From positions 682,001-746,000 of the forward strand of contig NZ_CAIT01000004.1 in NCBI RefSeq assembly GCF_000296815.2: a stretch of DNA of 64,000 bases, in the 5' to 3' direction. The notes beneath the pieces were generated by a model. It saw only the letters and a list, made by a program, of their open reading frames with translations, did no database searches and was not told the origin of the DNA. The stretch is from Fibrisoma limi BUZ 3 (GTDB taxonomy: Bacteria; Bacteroidota; Bacteroidia; Cytophagales; Spirosomataceae). The position numbers and the translations under genes are program-made. Positions 36,061-44,151 of this stretch are shown in pieces (positions within the stretch are counted from its first letter, which is position 1; every line of letters begins with the position of its first letter).

Positions 36061-37422
36061 TCAGGAGTTGGTCAACTGCGGAGCGGCCTTGTAGTTGAGC
36101 AGTTTCAGTACGGCCGCTTCCTGGCGCGGGGTGTCGGTCGTAATCTTCTGCTGTAGCGACCGGACGCGTTCTGCATAGGCATTCTGATCGGTGAGTAGCA
36201 TACTGATTTGCCAGCGGATTATGTTCGGATCGGCTTTCCGCAGTTCGCCCGCCAGACCCAGTCGATGGTACAGCACCCGGCCGACGTTACCTACCTGATC
36301 GCTGGTCAGGTTGAGCGGATAAACGAGCATGGGCACCCCGGCTGCGAGACATTCCGTAACGGAGCCAATTCCGCCGTGCGTCAGCATCAGATCGCAGTGG
36401 GGGAGGAGCTCAGGCTGTGGTACGTGCGCAAACAGGTGGATATGCGACGGAAGCGACACGTCGGGCTGAGCGGCCAGCAGTTTGTTGGCGATGATCACCT
36501 GAACGCCCGGCAGGGGGCGCACGGCTTCCACCACCTTGTGCAGAAACTGAACCGCTACGTCGGCCTGATCGGCGCTGAGTGTACCCAACGCTACCAGAAT
36601 CACTTTGTCTTCTCCACGCAGCACCGGCGAAATGGTTTTCCAGAACGGAGCATTGTCGGTAGTATCCCGGCGCTGGTAGGGCCGGGTCAGAAAGAACTCC
36701 GCAGCGGTCGGCCTGAACCAGGGGTACTCAAACGCCTGGGGCGTCATGTAAATGGACGACACGCCCCGGACGATGTCGTACAGAGCGTTATTGCGCTGGT
36801 CCAGACGGCGCTTGTCAACCCCGAACCTGCGACCCCGGCGCCCGACAAAATACAAATCGTTTTTGCCGAGAAACACGCCCTCGCGGAGCCAGCGCCCAAC
36901 CCGTCGGCGCATCAGGTGTTTCTCCCACGACCACCAGCTATAGGCCCGGTCGCGGAACGAATTGAAGCTTGGGGTTGGGTCGGTCATCGGCGGCAGACCA
37001 GGAGCGCGCCGGGTGGGTGGCTTGATGTGCAGAAAACAGACCTGCGGCACCAGGTGCTGCACCAGGTAATAATAATAGTTCAGATGCTCGTCGATCAGCA
37101 CGTGATCCGGACGAACAGCTTCCAGAACGCCTTCGATGGACCGGACCTTTTCCAGAAACTCGCGGTACCGCTGCCGACCGAACTGTTTGCTGCGGATGGT
37201 CCGTTTCAGATCCTCCAGGCTTTCGTGTCGGTTAACGACGTAATATTCGATGAGGTAGTCGAGCTCGATAAACGCAAACCCCTGCGATTCGATGTGGTTG
37301 CGCAGGTAAGCCGTCCCCGTAAAGACAACCCGGTAATCATGGGCGCGAAGCAAATCGGCCAGCCGAAAAAAGCCATTATAGTGGCTGGGTAGCGGATTAA
37401 TCAGGAACAGAACGGTCTTCAT
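36061..37422 (-). CDS. UDP-glycosyltransferase (GT1, MGT-like)
   Basis: The 453-residue protein starts at ATG 37422, where the FLINPLPSHYNGFF opening typical of the family begins. It has the GT-B layout: an N-terminal acceptor domain, then VILVALGTLSADQ and the donor-site signature THGGIGSVTECLAAGVPML. GT1 enzymes transfer a sugar from a UDP donor to a lipid, natural product or other small acceptor in the cytoplasm. It converges with the giant adhesin gene; a role in decorating that protein is not supported by the family type. A terminator for the preceding leftward gene lies just upstream. Confidence 0.9.
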   Translation of the reverse strand: MKTVLFLINPLPSHYNGFFRLADLLRAHDYRVVFTGTAYLRNHIESQGFAFIELDYLIEYYVVNRHESLEDLKRTIRSKQFGRQRYREFLEKVRSIEGVLEAVRPDHVLIDEHLNYYYYLVQHLVPQVCFLHIKPPTRRAPGLPPMTDPTPSFNSFRDRAYSWWSWEKHLMRRRVGRWLREGVFLGKNDLYFVGRRGRRFGVDKRRLDQRNNALYDIVRGVSSIYMTPQAFEYPWFRPTAAEFFLTRPYQRRDTTDNAPFWKTISPVLRGEDKVILVALGTLSADQADVAVQFLHKVVEAVRPLPGVQVIIANKLLAAQPDVSLPSHIHLFAHVPQPELLPHCDLMLTHGGIGSVTECLAAGVPMLVYPLNLTSDQVGNVGRVLYHRLGLAGELRKADPNIIRWQISMLLTDQNAYAERVRSLQQKITTDTPRQEAAVLKLLNYKAAPQLTNS

Positions 37423-37435
37423 CGAACAAGCAGGC

Positions 37436-37474
37436 AAAAAGGCACGTTCCGAAGTTCCGAAAATTCGGAACGTG
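37436..37474 (-). terminator. Intrinsic terminator after the DUF4153 gene
   Basis: On the minus strand an 11-bp perfect stem (37443-37453 with 37464-37474, arm CACGTTCCGAA), loop of ten bases, then U5 (37436-37440). It lies 120 bases after the DUF4153 stop and 14 bases before the glycosyltransferase start. Confidence 0.85.
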
Positions 37475-37594
37475 TGCTCGTCTTGAAAGCGGCAGAGTTT
37501 GCGCTTATTTTCTGAGCGGTTGTTTTCTGCCTATTTTGACTCCCTTCGTTCGACGAGGTAACGTTGATTAGGGCAAAATTTGGCCTGTTCGCTT

Positions 37595-38854
37595 CTACTT
37601 AAAATCAAACAGGACCGGAAACAGGAAGGTCACGACGACGGTCCACAAGCTATAAACCGGTAAAAATCCGGCTATGACGTTCCCCACAACTTCGGCGCGG
37701 AGGGTGGTCCCGTTCTGGCCGCTTCGGATGGCCTGAAAAAGCGTACGCGTTACCAGAATCAAATTGACCAGAATAAGCACATTGCCCCCTAAAACGGCGA
37801 GCCGGTTTGGGGTAATGCCCCATTCGGTTATCCGGTATAGGATGGCCGACAGCGCAATGCCATTCACAATGATGGTCGTAAGCGCCAGCACGAACAGCAG
37901 CAACACTTCGTTGCGGTTAACAGCCGCCTTCGACGATTCGGCTACGGAAAACAGGATTAGGGCCATAACCCCAATCAGGAGCAGGTTGAAAACAATCAGA
38001 AAATCCCGGTCTTTAAACGGATCTTTACCGGAAGTTACGATGGCGATCAGAAAAGCGATTACGGTAAGTAACGCCAGGGGGGTAAAGAGCCGGGCGATAA
38101 CGGGTGAGACCCGGCCGACCAACTGGGGGTTGGTGCGAACCAGGTACGTACCGACGAAGGGCGCGGCCGATACGCCAAAAACGACAACATAGCGGCCATA
38201 GAATTCGCCAATGTTGATTTGTATTGATTTAAACAAGCCAATCGTGATCGCGGTGAACAGGAAACCCGCGATGGCAATCAGGGCCATCATTACCGCCAGA
38301 TCGCCATTGTAGCGCAAGAAGTCGAGCCGTTTCCGGCTGTCTGTTATCCTATCGCCGACGAAGCTGAATCCCAGTAACGTCCACAGGAAAAGGGGGAGGT
38401 GAATGCAGGCCAGAATCAACGTATCGCTCCTGGGCGCAACAGGCAGTTTGTTAATATACAGCAGCGAAATCAGCGTCACCGAGGCCACGCCAATCAGTTT
38501 GTTTACGCTACTTTTCTGCGTCCAGAGGAAGTAAGCCATCAACAGCGGAAGCACGATGAAAGCAATATTTCTCGAATAGAAATATTCTTCGTCGATTGCC
38601 AGTAGTTCCGGCAGTTTGGCAAACAGCCCGGCCAGAACGGAAGCGATAACGGTGAAGGTTAAGTCTCTGGTCGAATCCTTGGAAATCGCAGGACTGGCGT
38701 AATTCAGCCGTTCGTACCAGATCGCTACGGTTTTGTTGTTTTTTAACTCTTCGTAAATCGAGTTGAACGACTGCGTAAAGGCGGTTTGGTTGTCCCGGTA
38801 CAATACTTCGAGCTGCCGGGGATTGTCCAGATTGTTAAGAATGGCCTCTTTCAT
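37595..38854 (-). CDS. DUF4153-type polytopic membrane protein
   Basis: The 419-residue protein has a soluble N-terminus of ~65 residues and then about ten or more hydrophobic helices, as in the DUF4153 family of inner-membrane proteins. Distinct segments are TDSRKRLDFLRYNGD and ISTLPP-side loops with few charges. The family has no firm function. It is the last gene of a leftward run: membrane protein (39212), winged-helix regulator (38916), this gene, which suggests that the regulator and two membrane proteins form one unit. It ends with the terminator at 37436. Confidence 0.8.
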   Translation of the reverse strand: MKEAILNNLDNPRQLEVLYRDNQTAFTQSFNSIYEELKNNKTVAIWYERLNYASPAISKDSTRDLTFTVIASVLAGLFAKLPELLAIDEEYFYSRNIAFIVLPLLMAYFLWTQKSSVNKLIGVASVTLISLLYINKLPVAPRSDTLILACIHLPLFLWTLLGFSFVGDRITDSRKRLDFLRYNGDLAVMMALIAIAGFLFTAITIGLFKSIQINIGEFYGRYVVVFGVSAAPFVGTYLVRTNPQLVGRVSPVIARLFTPLALLTVIAFLIAIVTSGKDPFKDRDFLIVFNLLLIGVMALILFSVAESSKAAVNRNEVLLLFVLALTTIIVNGIALSAILYRITEWGITPNRLAVLGGNVLILVNLILVTRTLFQAIRSGQNGTTLRAEVVGNVIAGFLPVYSLWTVVVTFLFPVLFDFK

Positions 38855-38915
38855 GGATGTGGTCGTTTTACGTTAATACCAGAGTACGGCTTGTAAATCA
38901 GTACGTTTGTTACGG

Positions 38916-39215
38916 TTATAGGTTTTTTATGAACTCTTCCAGGGCGTTCAGGTGATCGGTGAAAGCCTGCCGACCGGCGTCGGTGGCCGAGTAGGTCGTA
39001 TTGGGTTTGCGGCCAATGAATTGCTTCTGCACGGCAACGTAACCGGCTTCCTCCAGCGCCCGCAGGTGTGTAGCGAGGTTGCCGTCGGTCAGGCTGAGCA
39101 GTTCTTTGAGGGCATTGAAACTGAGTGACTCATTTACCACTAGTACGGACATGATGCTCAGCCGCGCTTTGCTCTCAAAGGCTTTGTTAAACTGCGCTAA
39201 CAGGTCTTTCATCAT
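38916..39215 (-). CDS. Small winged-helix transcriptional regulator
   Basis: The 99-residue protein is a single winged-helix DNA-binding domain of the MarR/ArsR-like type: ARLSIMSVLVVNESLSFNALKELL for helices 1-2, SLTDGNLATHLRALEEAGYV for the recognition helix, and a wing KQFIGRKPNTTY. I chose ATG 39215 because its ATGA overlaps the stop of the upstream gene by four bases, which indicates translational coupling. It probably regulates its own operon, with the two membrane proteins on either side; the signal is unknown. Confidence 0.88.
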   Translation of the reverse strand: MMKDLLAQFNKAFESKARLSIMSVLVVNESLSFNALKELLSLTDGNLATHLRALEEAGYVAVQKQFIGRKPNTTYSATDAGRQAFTDHLNALEEFIKNL

Positions 39216-39865
39216 GCCGTATCGGTTTTGCGTTCGTACTTGTACCACATGGCCAGTCCATACACGATGTGCAGGACCCCGAAGCCCAGCGCCCAGGCCA
39301 GCAGGTTGATCCCACTGATGAACAGGGACAGCAAACCGAGTGCGATTTCGCAGTAACCCAGCGATTCAACATCGCGGTGCGTGTATTTACTGCCGTTCAG
39401 CAGCGCCAAACCGTAGAAAATAAGCGTCGTTGGGAATGTCAGCCAGACCAGATTGTAGCGGATGAATGCCAGACACACCAGGCCCCCCGTCGCCAGCGGC
39501 ACCAGCAGCGCCCACAACAGCCGCCGTGAACTGGCATTCCAGACGCTCAGCCCCTGCCGACGAGCCCGGCGAACCGTAAAAAACGTACCAGCCAGCAGCG
39601 CAAGCACCAGCACGACAAGGGCATCCGTGATGAGGAACGTAACCAGATCGTGCCGGGTGGTAGTCGACGGAATAATCGGGCGGTCGTAGATGGCGCGGGG
39701 ATACGACTCGGCGGCTTTTCGGAGGGAAACTACCCCCACCCCCACGAGTGCGATAATGCCCGCCGAGACGCCCGATAAACCACTTAAGGACAGGAATTTG
39801 GAAGAGCGCTCCATCAGGCTGCGGATCTCGGTCAGCGTCTGGAGGTGTTCGCGCGATTCAGACAT
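39212..39865 (-). CDS. Membrane protein coupled to the winged-helix regulator
   Basis: The 217-residue protein starts at ATG 39865 (SESREHLQTLTEIRSLMERSSKFLSLSG after Met). After ~30 soluble residues it has about five or six hydrophobic helices. The opening SLMERSSKFLSLSGLSGV recurs in Bacteroidota membrane proteins found beside small winged-helix regulators. Its stop codon overlaps the start of the regulator by four bases. Function unknown; it may sense membrane or envelope state together with the regulator, which is inference from coupling only. Confidence 0.83.
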   Translation of the reverse strand: MSESREHLQTLTEIRSLMERSSKFLSLSGLSGVSAGIIALVGVGVVSLRKAAESYPRAIYDRPIIPSTTTRHDLVTFLITDALVVLVLALLAGTFFTVRRARRQGLSVWNASSRRLLWALLVPLATGGLVCLAFIRYNLVWLTFPTTLIFYGLALLNGSKYTHRDVESLGYCEIALGLLSLFISGINLLAWALGFGVLHIVYGLAMWYKYERKTDTA

Positions 39866-39890
39866 GGTCAAGGTTGGATGAATACGTAAA

Positions 39891-40277
39891 TTAACGGAAG
39901 GAGTACTGGCTGTACAGGAGGTCGACCAGTTTTCCACCCAGGATTATGACACCGACTACGACGGACGTAATGGCCAGCACCAGAACGGCTCCCGACGACA
40001 AATCTTTAACGGCTTTGATCGTTGGATGAAGTTCCGGCATTACCAGATCGCAAAGCTTCTCAAGGGCTGTGTTAAACGCTTCGGCGGCCCAGACCAGCCC
40101 GATCTGAGTCAGGATAATTGCCCATTCCGTGCGGGCCAGACCTAACCAGAGGCCCGCAATAATGACAGCCGCAGCGATGAGTAAATGAACTTTGGCGTTG
40201 TTTTCGTACCGAAACAGATCGACAATGCCCTGCCCGGCAAACCGGAAGCTGCGAAAAACCTTGTGAACATTAATCAT
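39891..40277 (-). CDS. dgkA: Diacylglycerol/undecaprenol kinase
   Basis: The 128-residue protein has the DgkA fold: an amphipathic N-terminus (FRFAGQGIVDLFRYENNAKVH), three transmembrane helices, the catalytic EAFNTALEKLCD segment in the second helix region, and a DLSSGAVL motif. In Gram-negative bacteria DgkA phosphorylates diacylglycerol, and in other phyla undecaprenol; the motif set here fits the broader undecaprenol/diacylglycerol kinase family. It acts in the inner membrane to recycle lipid carriers. It starts 133 bases from the DUF1361 gene and is followed 25 bases later by the next membrane-protein gene. Confidence 0.93.
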   Translation of the reverse strand: MINVHKVFRSFRFAGQGIVDLFRYENNAKVHLLIAAAVIIAGLWLGLARTEWAIILTQIGLVWAAEAFNTALEKLCDLVMPELHPTIKAVKDLSSGAVLVLAITSVVVGVIILGGKLVDLLYSQYSFR

Positions 40278-40409
40278 GAAGCAAAATATCGGTGAAACAG
40301 CCGGACGTTCATGGGCTTATGCGGGCAACCGGCCAGCGTGAAGTAGCGGTCTTCCCGGCGGAGTATCGATGCTGGAAGCAAAAACGGATTCATGGCGTGA
40401 CTATACGGC

Positions 40410-41111
40410 TCAGGCTTTTGCATCGCTATCCTGCTCGACGTACCAGTAAAAAGCCACGTACAGGACCGTCAGCACAAAGCCATACGCCAGGGTTAGTTTC
40501 AGGCTCAGGTGATCCTGGTACGAACTCGTTACGGCGTTCAACAGCAGCGACGGTTTAGTCAGAATGTGCCAGCTATTCCACCGCCCGAACCGCCCGAGGT
40601 AAATTCCGAAGCCCGATAGGAGCTGGCAACCGATCATCAGGACCCAGGCGAGGCTATGTTCTGTCAGGGGGCGAATCATCCGGTGAACCAGCAGGGTTGA
40701 GTACAGCCCCGCCAGCAAACCCGTCAGGGCAAACAGGAACAGCGTCATGGTGTCGAACCACAACAGGGAGTCCTGTAAGTTCTTGATGTGAAACAGGTCG
40801 GTGATGATGTACGGCGCATTAGGTACGAAGGCCAGCCAACCAGCCAGACCAGCGGCCAGTAGCCACATCTGTCGAAAACCAGCCGCCCGCAAATCGCGCA
40901 GCACCAGTACCACGCCCAGCGGAAACCACGCCAGAAACAGGTTCCACGTCAGCATGATAAAGAACCACCAGTTGCCGGTCAACAGCCCGCGGGTGATCAG
41001 CAGGCTCAGGCCGGCTACGGTGAGCAGCGTAAGGGCACGCAGGCCACGGCTGGTCGATACGTCCTGAAACGGGGAGCGGTACGTACTTAACGTCTGGGTA
41101 AGATTATTCAT
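40410..41111 (-). CDS. DUF1361 membrane protein
   Basis: The 233-residue protein starts at ATG 41111 and has about seven hydrophobic helices. The segments NLFLAWFPLG, FVPNAPYIITDLFHI and SGFGIYLGRFGRWNSWH identify the DUF1361 family of inner-membrane proteins, whose function is unknown. A TACTTTGC sequence lies about 20 bases upstream on the coding strand and may be its promoter. It is separated from the dgkA gene downstream by 132 bases with no recognised feature. Confidence 0.85.
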   Translation of the reverse strand: MNNLTQTLSTYRSPFQDVSTSRGLRALTLLTVAGLSLLITRGLLTGNWWFFIMLTWNLFLAWFPLGVVLVLRDLRAAGFRQMWLLAAGLAGWLAFVPNAPYIITDLFHIKNLQDSLLWFDTMTLFLFALTGLLAGLYSTLLVHRMIRPLTEHSLAWVLMIGCQLLSGFGIYLGRFGRWNSWHILTKPSLLLNAVTSSYQDHLSLKLTLAYGFVLTVLYVAFYWYVEQDSDAKA

Positions 41112-41192
41112 GTTATAAAGTACTTTGTGTTGCAAAGTAAACGGATAAATGAAATGCCAGTCAAGGAGACCGGCAAAATTATTTTCAGTGGT

Positions 41193-42449
41193 TCAGTTCG
41201 TCACCACAGCCGTGCGGAAAAAACGAATGAAAAAGCCCCAGCCAATCAACACCATCGACCCCGCTACTACGATGGGCAGGTGCACGTTAATCGTATCCAT
41301 GTAGGCCGCGAGGATAGGCGGTAAGGCAAACGCCGATGACAGAACCGACTGGTTGATGCCCAGCGTCCGGCCCTGTTCCTGCGCTCCCGCGCTCTGCGAC
41401 ACCAGGGCCGTGGAATTAGGGGAGGTCAGGCCCTGAAATAAAGCCAGAATCGGCACAACCAGAAACAGTTGCCAACTCTCCTGGGGCAGCAGGAACAGCC
41501 ACAGCGCAAACCCAAGGCCAAGGACGCTGAACCGCAGAATTTGTTGGGGAGCATACGAATTGGCCACCCGACGTACCACCGTGCCCTGCATGAGCGCTAC
41601 CCACAGACCCACGTAGGCGAAATACCGCCCGATCTGGGTCTGGTTGTAATCAAATACCTTAATGAGAATGACCTGAAAAAACTGGGTGTAGAAGTTAAAA
41701 CCCAGCGCGTAGAAAAACACGCCCAGAAACAGAATACGTAACCGTGAGTCGGTAAAAGCTTCGGACAGGTTTCGGATACCGGTCAGGATCGTAACCGGCC
41801 GGTCGACGGGGTGTTGCAGCGTTTCGCGGAAGTTCAGCACGACCAGCCCAATGTTGATCAGCGACAGCAGGGCCGCGGCCAGAAACGGTGTCGTGAAATT
41901 AAACCAGGATACGGTGTTTGGGTTCGCCAGTTCGCCACCCAGGGCCGGACCAATGATGAACCCCAACCCAAAGGCCACGCCAATCAGCCCAAAGTTTTTC
42001 GTGCGGGACCGCTCATCACTTACGTCGGCGATAGCCGACTGAATAACGGAAAGGTTCCCCCCACCAATGCCGTAGATGGTTCGGCTCAGAAACAGCAGCG
42101 GGACATTCTTCAGGTAGATTCCCAGGGCAAAGATCAGGTAGCCGGTAAAGGTTAAGCCCAGCGACGCCAGCAGAACTTTCTTCCGGCCGTAGCGATCCGA
42201 TAGAGCGCCCAGTAGAGGGCCGCTGAAGAAACCGGCAATCGAGAACACGGCAATCAATACGCCCAGAAGTAGTGTGCGTTCATTCTCACTGTAGTCGGCC
42301 GGCAGCATACCCGATTCTGGCCGGAGCAGCAACGGTGCAATGATCGGATTGGCAATACCGACGCCAACCAGGTCCAGAAAAACGGTGAAAAAAATCGTGC
42401 CCAGTCGGAGCCTGTTTGCTGACGTTTGGGATGAAGTTGGGGTGTTCAT
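41193..42449 (-). CDS. MFS drug/metabolite transporter (DHA1-like)
   Basis: The 418-residue protein has twelve predicted helices and the MFS loop motif GALSDRYGRKK between helices 2 and 3. The first helix FLDLVGVGIANPIIAPLLL and GPALGGELA are typical of the tetracycline/multidrug (DHA1) branch. It should be a proton-driven exporter in the inner membrane; substrate unknown. It starts at ATG 42449, divergent from the DUF1800 gene with about 250 bases between, which is AT-rich and holds the promoters though I could not place them with confidence. Confidence 0.9.
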   Translation of the reverse strand: MNTPTSSQTSANRLRLGTIFFTVFLDLVGVGIANPIIAPLLLRPESGMLPADYSENERTLLLGVLIAVFSIAGFFSGPLLGALSDRYGRKKVLLASLGLTFTGYLIFALGIYLKNVPLLFLSRTIYGIGGGNLSVIQSAIADVSDERSRTKNFGLIGVAFGLGFIIGPALGGELANPNTVSWFNFTTPFLAAALLSLINIGLVVLNFRETLQHPVDRPVTILTGIRNLSEAFTDSRLRILFLGVFFYALGFNFYTQFFQVILIKVFDYNQTQIGRYFAYVGLWVALMQGTVVRRVANSYAPQQILRFSVLGLGFALWLFLLPQESWQLFLVVPILALFQGLTSPNSTALVSQSAGAQEQGRTLGINQSVLSSAFALPPILAAYMDTINVHLPIVVAGSMVLIGWGFFIRFFRTAVVTN

Positions 42450-42698
42450 ACTCAGAATAACCACCGATGACGGGTAGTTTCTTAGGATTCACAATAGAAC
42501 TTATTGGGTGGTTTGGCGATCCGTCGGCTTAGCGTTGGACGCATAACCTTACAGAAATTTCTGCCATGAAAAACACTTGCTTTTTAAGTCGGTTTGCTAT
42601 TTTTAACTGCTGATAATCAGTGTGTTATGTTTAAAATTTATTCCTTTCGTACCTCTGTTGTGACTGTAAGTAATACTAAAAAATAAACATGTTACTGT

Positions 42699-44075
42699 AT
42701 GCCGGTGTGGAATGTTGATACGGCGCGTCACCTACTGTCCCGGTGCTTATTCGGTTACACACGTAGTGATTTGCGTAAGGTCTTGTCGTTCGCATCGGCT
42801 GATGCGTTTGTCCGTACCGAACTGCTGACCGATCTGCCGCAGCCGGCTCCGCCTGATACGTGGGTGTCCGAAACACCGGTGGCCAACAACGCCAGAGTCG
42901 ACGGGGATCGCTACAAGGAGCTGACCAACTGGTGGCTGAACCGGATGCTGACCGAAGGCACCAGCATGCGCGAAAAAATGGTCCTGTTCTGGCATAATCA
43001 TTTTACGTCCGAACGCCAGAAGGTGAACTACCCGCAACATATGTACCAGCAGAACGCCCTGTTCCGGCGGTATGCGTTCGGTGATTTCCGGCAGTTCGTC
43101 AAGGACGTAACCATCGACCCCGCCATGCTGATCTACCTCGATGGTCGGCAGAATAACAAAAACGCGCCGAACGAGAACTACGCCCGTGAACTGATGGAAC
43201 TGTTCACGCTGGGCCGGGGCGACGGACCGACTGGCAACTACTCGGAAACTGACGTAAAACAGGCTGCCCTGGCCCTGACCGGCTGGCGGGTAGAGGGGTT
43301 GAAGGCGGTGTTCAACAAAGCTAGCTTCGCCGACCGGGACAAGACATTTCTGGGTAAAACCGGCAACTTTACCTATAGCGACATTGTCGACATCATTCTG
43401 ACAAAGAACGCCGTTGCTGAATTTATCAGCCGAAAGCTTTACAAAGAGTTTGTTTACTATCAGCCCAACGAAGCCTTCATCAACCAGATGGCGACTGTGT
43501 TTCGGCAGGCTAATTACCAGATTAAACCCCTGTTGCAGTTTCTGCTGACGTCGGAGGAGTTTTATAAACCCGACTACCGGGGCGCTAAGATCAAAACCCC
43601 GACTGAACTGCTGGTTGGGACCATCAAAGAACTTGGCATCACTAACCCCGACTGGAATTACCTCGCGGATGTAGGCAAAACGCTCCAGCAGCAGCTTTTT
43701 CAGCCACCCGACGTAGCAGGCTGGCCCGGGCAACGCGACTGGATCAGTTCCAATACCTACCCGGCTCGTGGCGGCTTTACCGATTCCATCGTGAACGGCC
43801 GCCGGGCCAGTGGCCAGGCCTTGTCGTTTGCCCTCAATCCACTTGGCTATGCCCGAAGCTTTGCCAGCGCTGAGCAGGCCGAACTGTTCGTGAAAGAGGT
43901 TACGGACTGGCTGCTGCGGTTTCCGCTCAGCGACCAACGGCGGAAACAACTGCTGGAGACTCTCCTCGACGGTACCATTGCGGCCAACTGGTCTACGAAC
44001 ACACCCATGGCCGACGTACGTATCCAGAAGTTTATCAAGGCAGTCATGCGCCAGCCCGAATATCAACTAACATAA
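42699..44075 (+). CDS. DUF1800 family protein
   Basis: The 458-residue protein belongs to the DUF1800 family: ARHLLSRCLFGYTRSDL at the start, MLTEGTSMREKMVLFWHNHF, NENYARELMELFTLG and QPPDVAGWPGQRDWI. Family members almost always precede a DUF1501 protein, as here (76 bases apart). Their molecular function is unknown; the pair has been linked to the cell envelope or secreted complexes. No signal peptide is visible with the ATG at 42699, so export, if any, must use another route. Co-transcription with the DUF1501 gene is likely, with an inverted repeat in the gap. Confidence 0.9.
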   Translation: MPVWNVDTARHLLSRCLFGYTRSDLRKVLSFASADAFVRTELLTDLPQPAPPDTWVSETPVANNARVDGDRYKELTNWWLNRMLTEGTSMREKMVLFWHNHFTSERQKVNYPQHMYQQNALFRRYAFGDFRQFVKDVTIDPAMLIYLDGRQNNKNAPNENYARELMELFTLGRGDGPTGNYSETDVKQAALALTGWRVEGLKAVFNKASFADRDKTFLGKTGNFTYSDIVDIILTKNAVAEFISRKLYKEFVYYQPNEAFINQMATVFRQANYQIKPLLQFLLTSEEFYKPDYRGAKIKTPTELLVGTIKELGITNPDWNYLADVGKTLQQQLFQPPDVAGWPGQRDWISSNTYPARGGFTDSIVNGRRASGQALSFALNPLGYARSFASAEQAELFVKEVTDWLLRFPLSDQRRKQLLETLLDGTIAANWSTNTPMADVRIQKFIKAVMRQPEYQLT

Positions 44076-44151
44076 GGGAGGAAGGGGAGAAGGGAGGAAA
44101 GGATAATGCAGTTAGACTCCTTTCCTCCCCTCCCTTTCCTCCTTCATTTCC
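44076..44151. repeat. Purine/pyrimidine-rich inverted repeat, copy 2
   Basis: A purine arm (about 44076-44102, GGGAGGAAGGGGAGAAGG type), an ~18-base spacer and a pyrimidine arm (about 44119-44144) end with CTTCATTTCC directly before the next ATG. It is related to copy 1 at 14536 including the CTTCATTTC end. Here it separates two co-directional, probably co-transcribed genes. Confidence 0.78.

Noticed and set aside
42747-44066. Long antisense frame (439 codons) over the DUF1800 gene; similar ones over 8511-9758, 36208-37392 and 52142-53197
   Set aside because: Each lies fully opposite a gene with clear family motifs and shows no motifs of its own.
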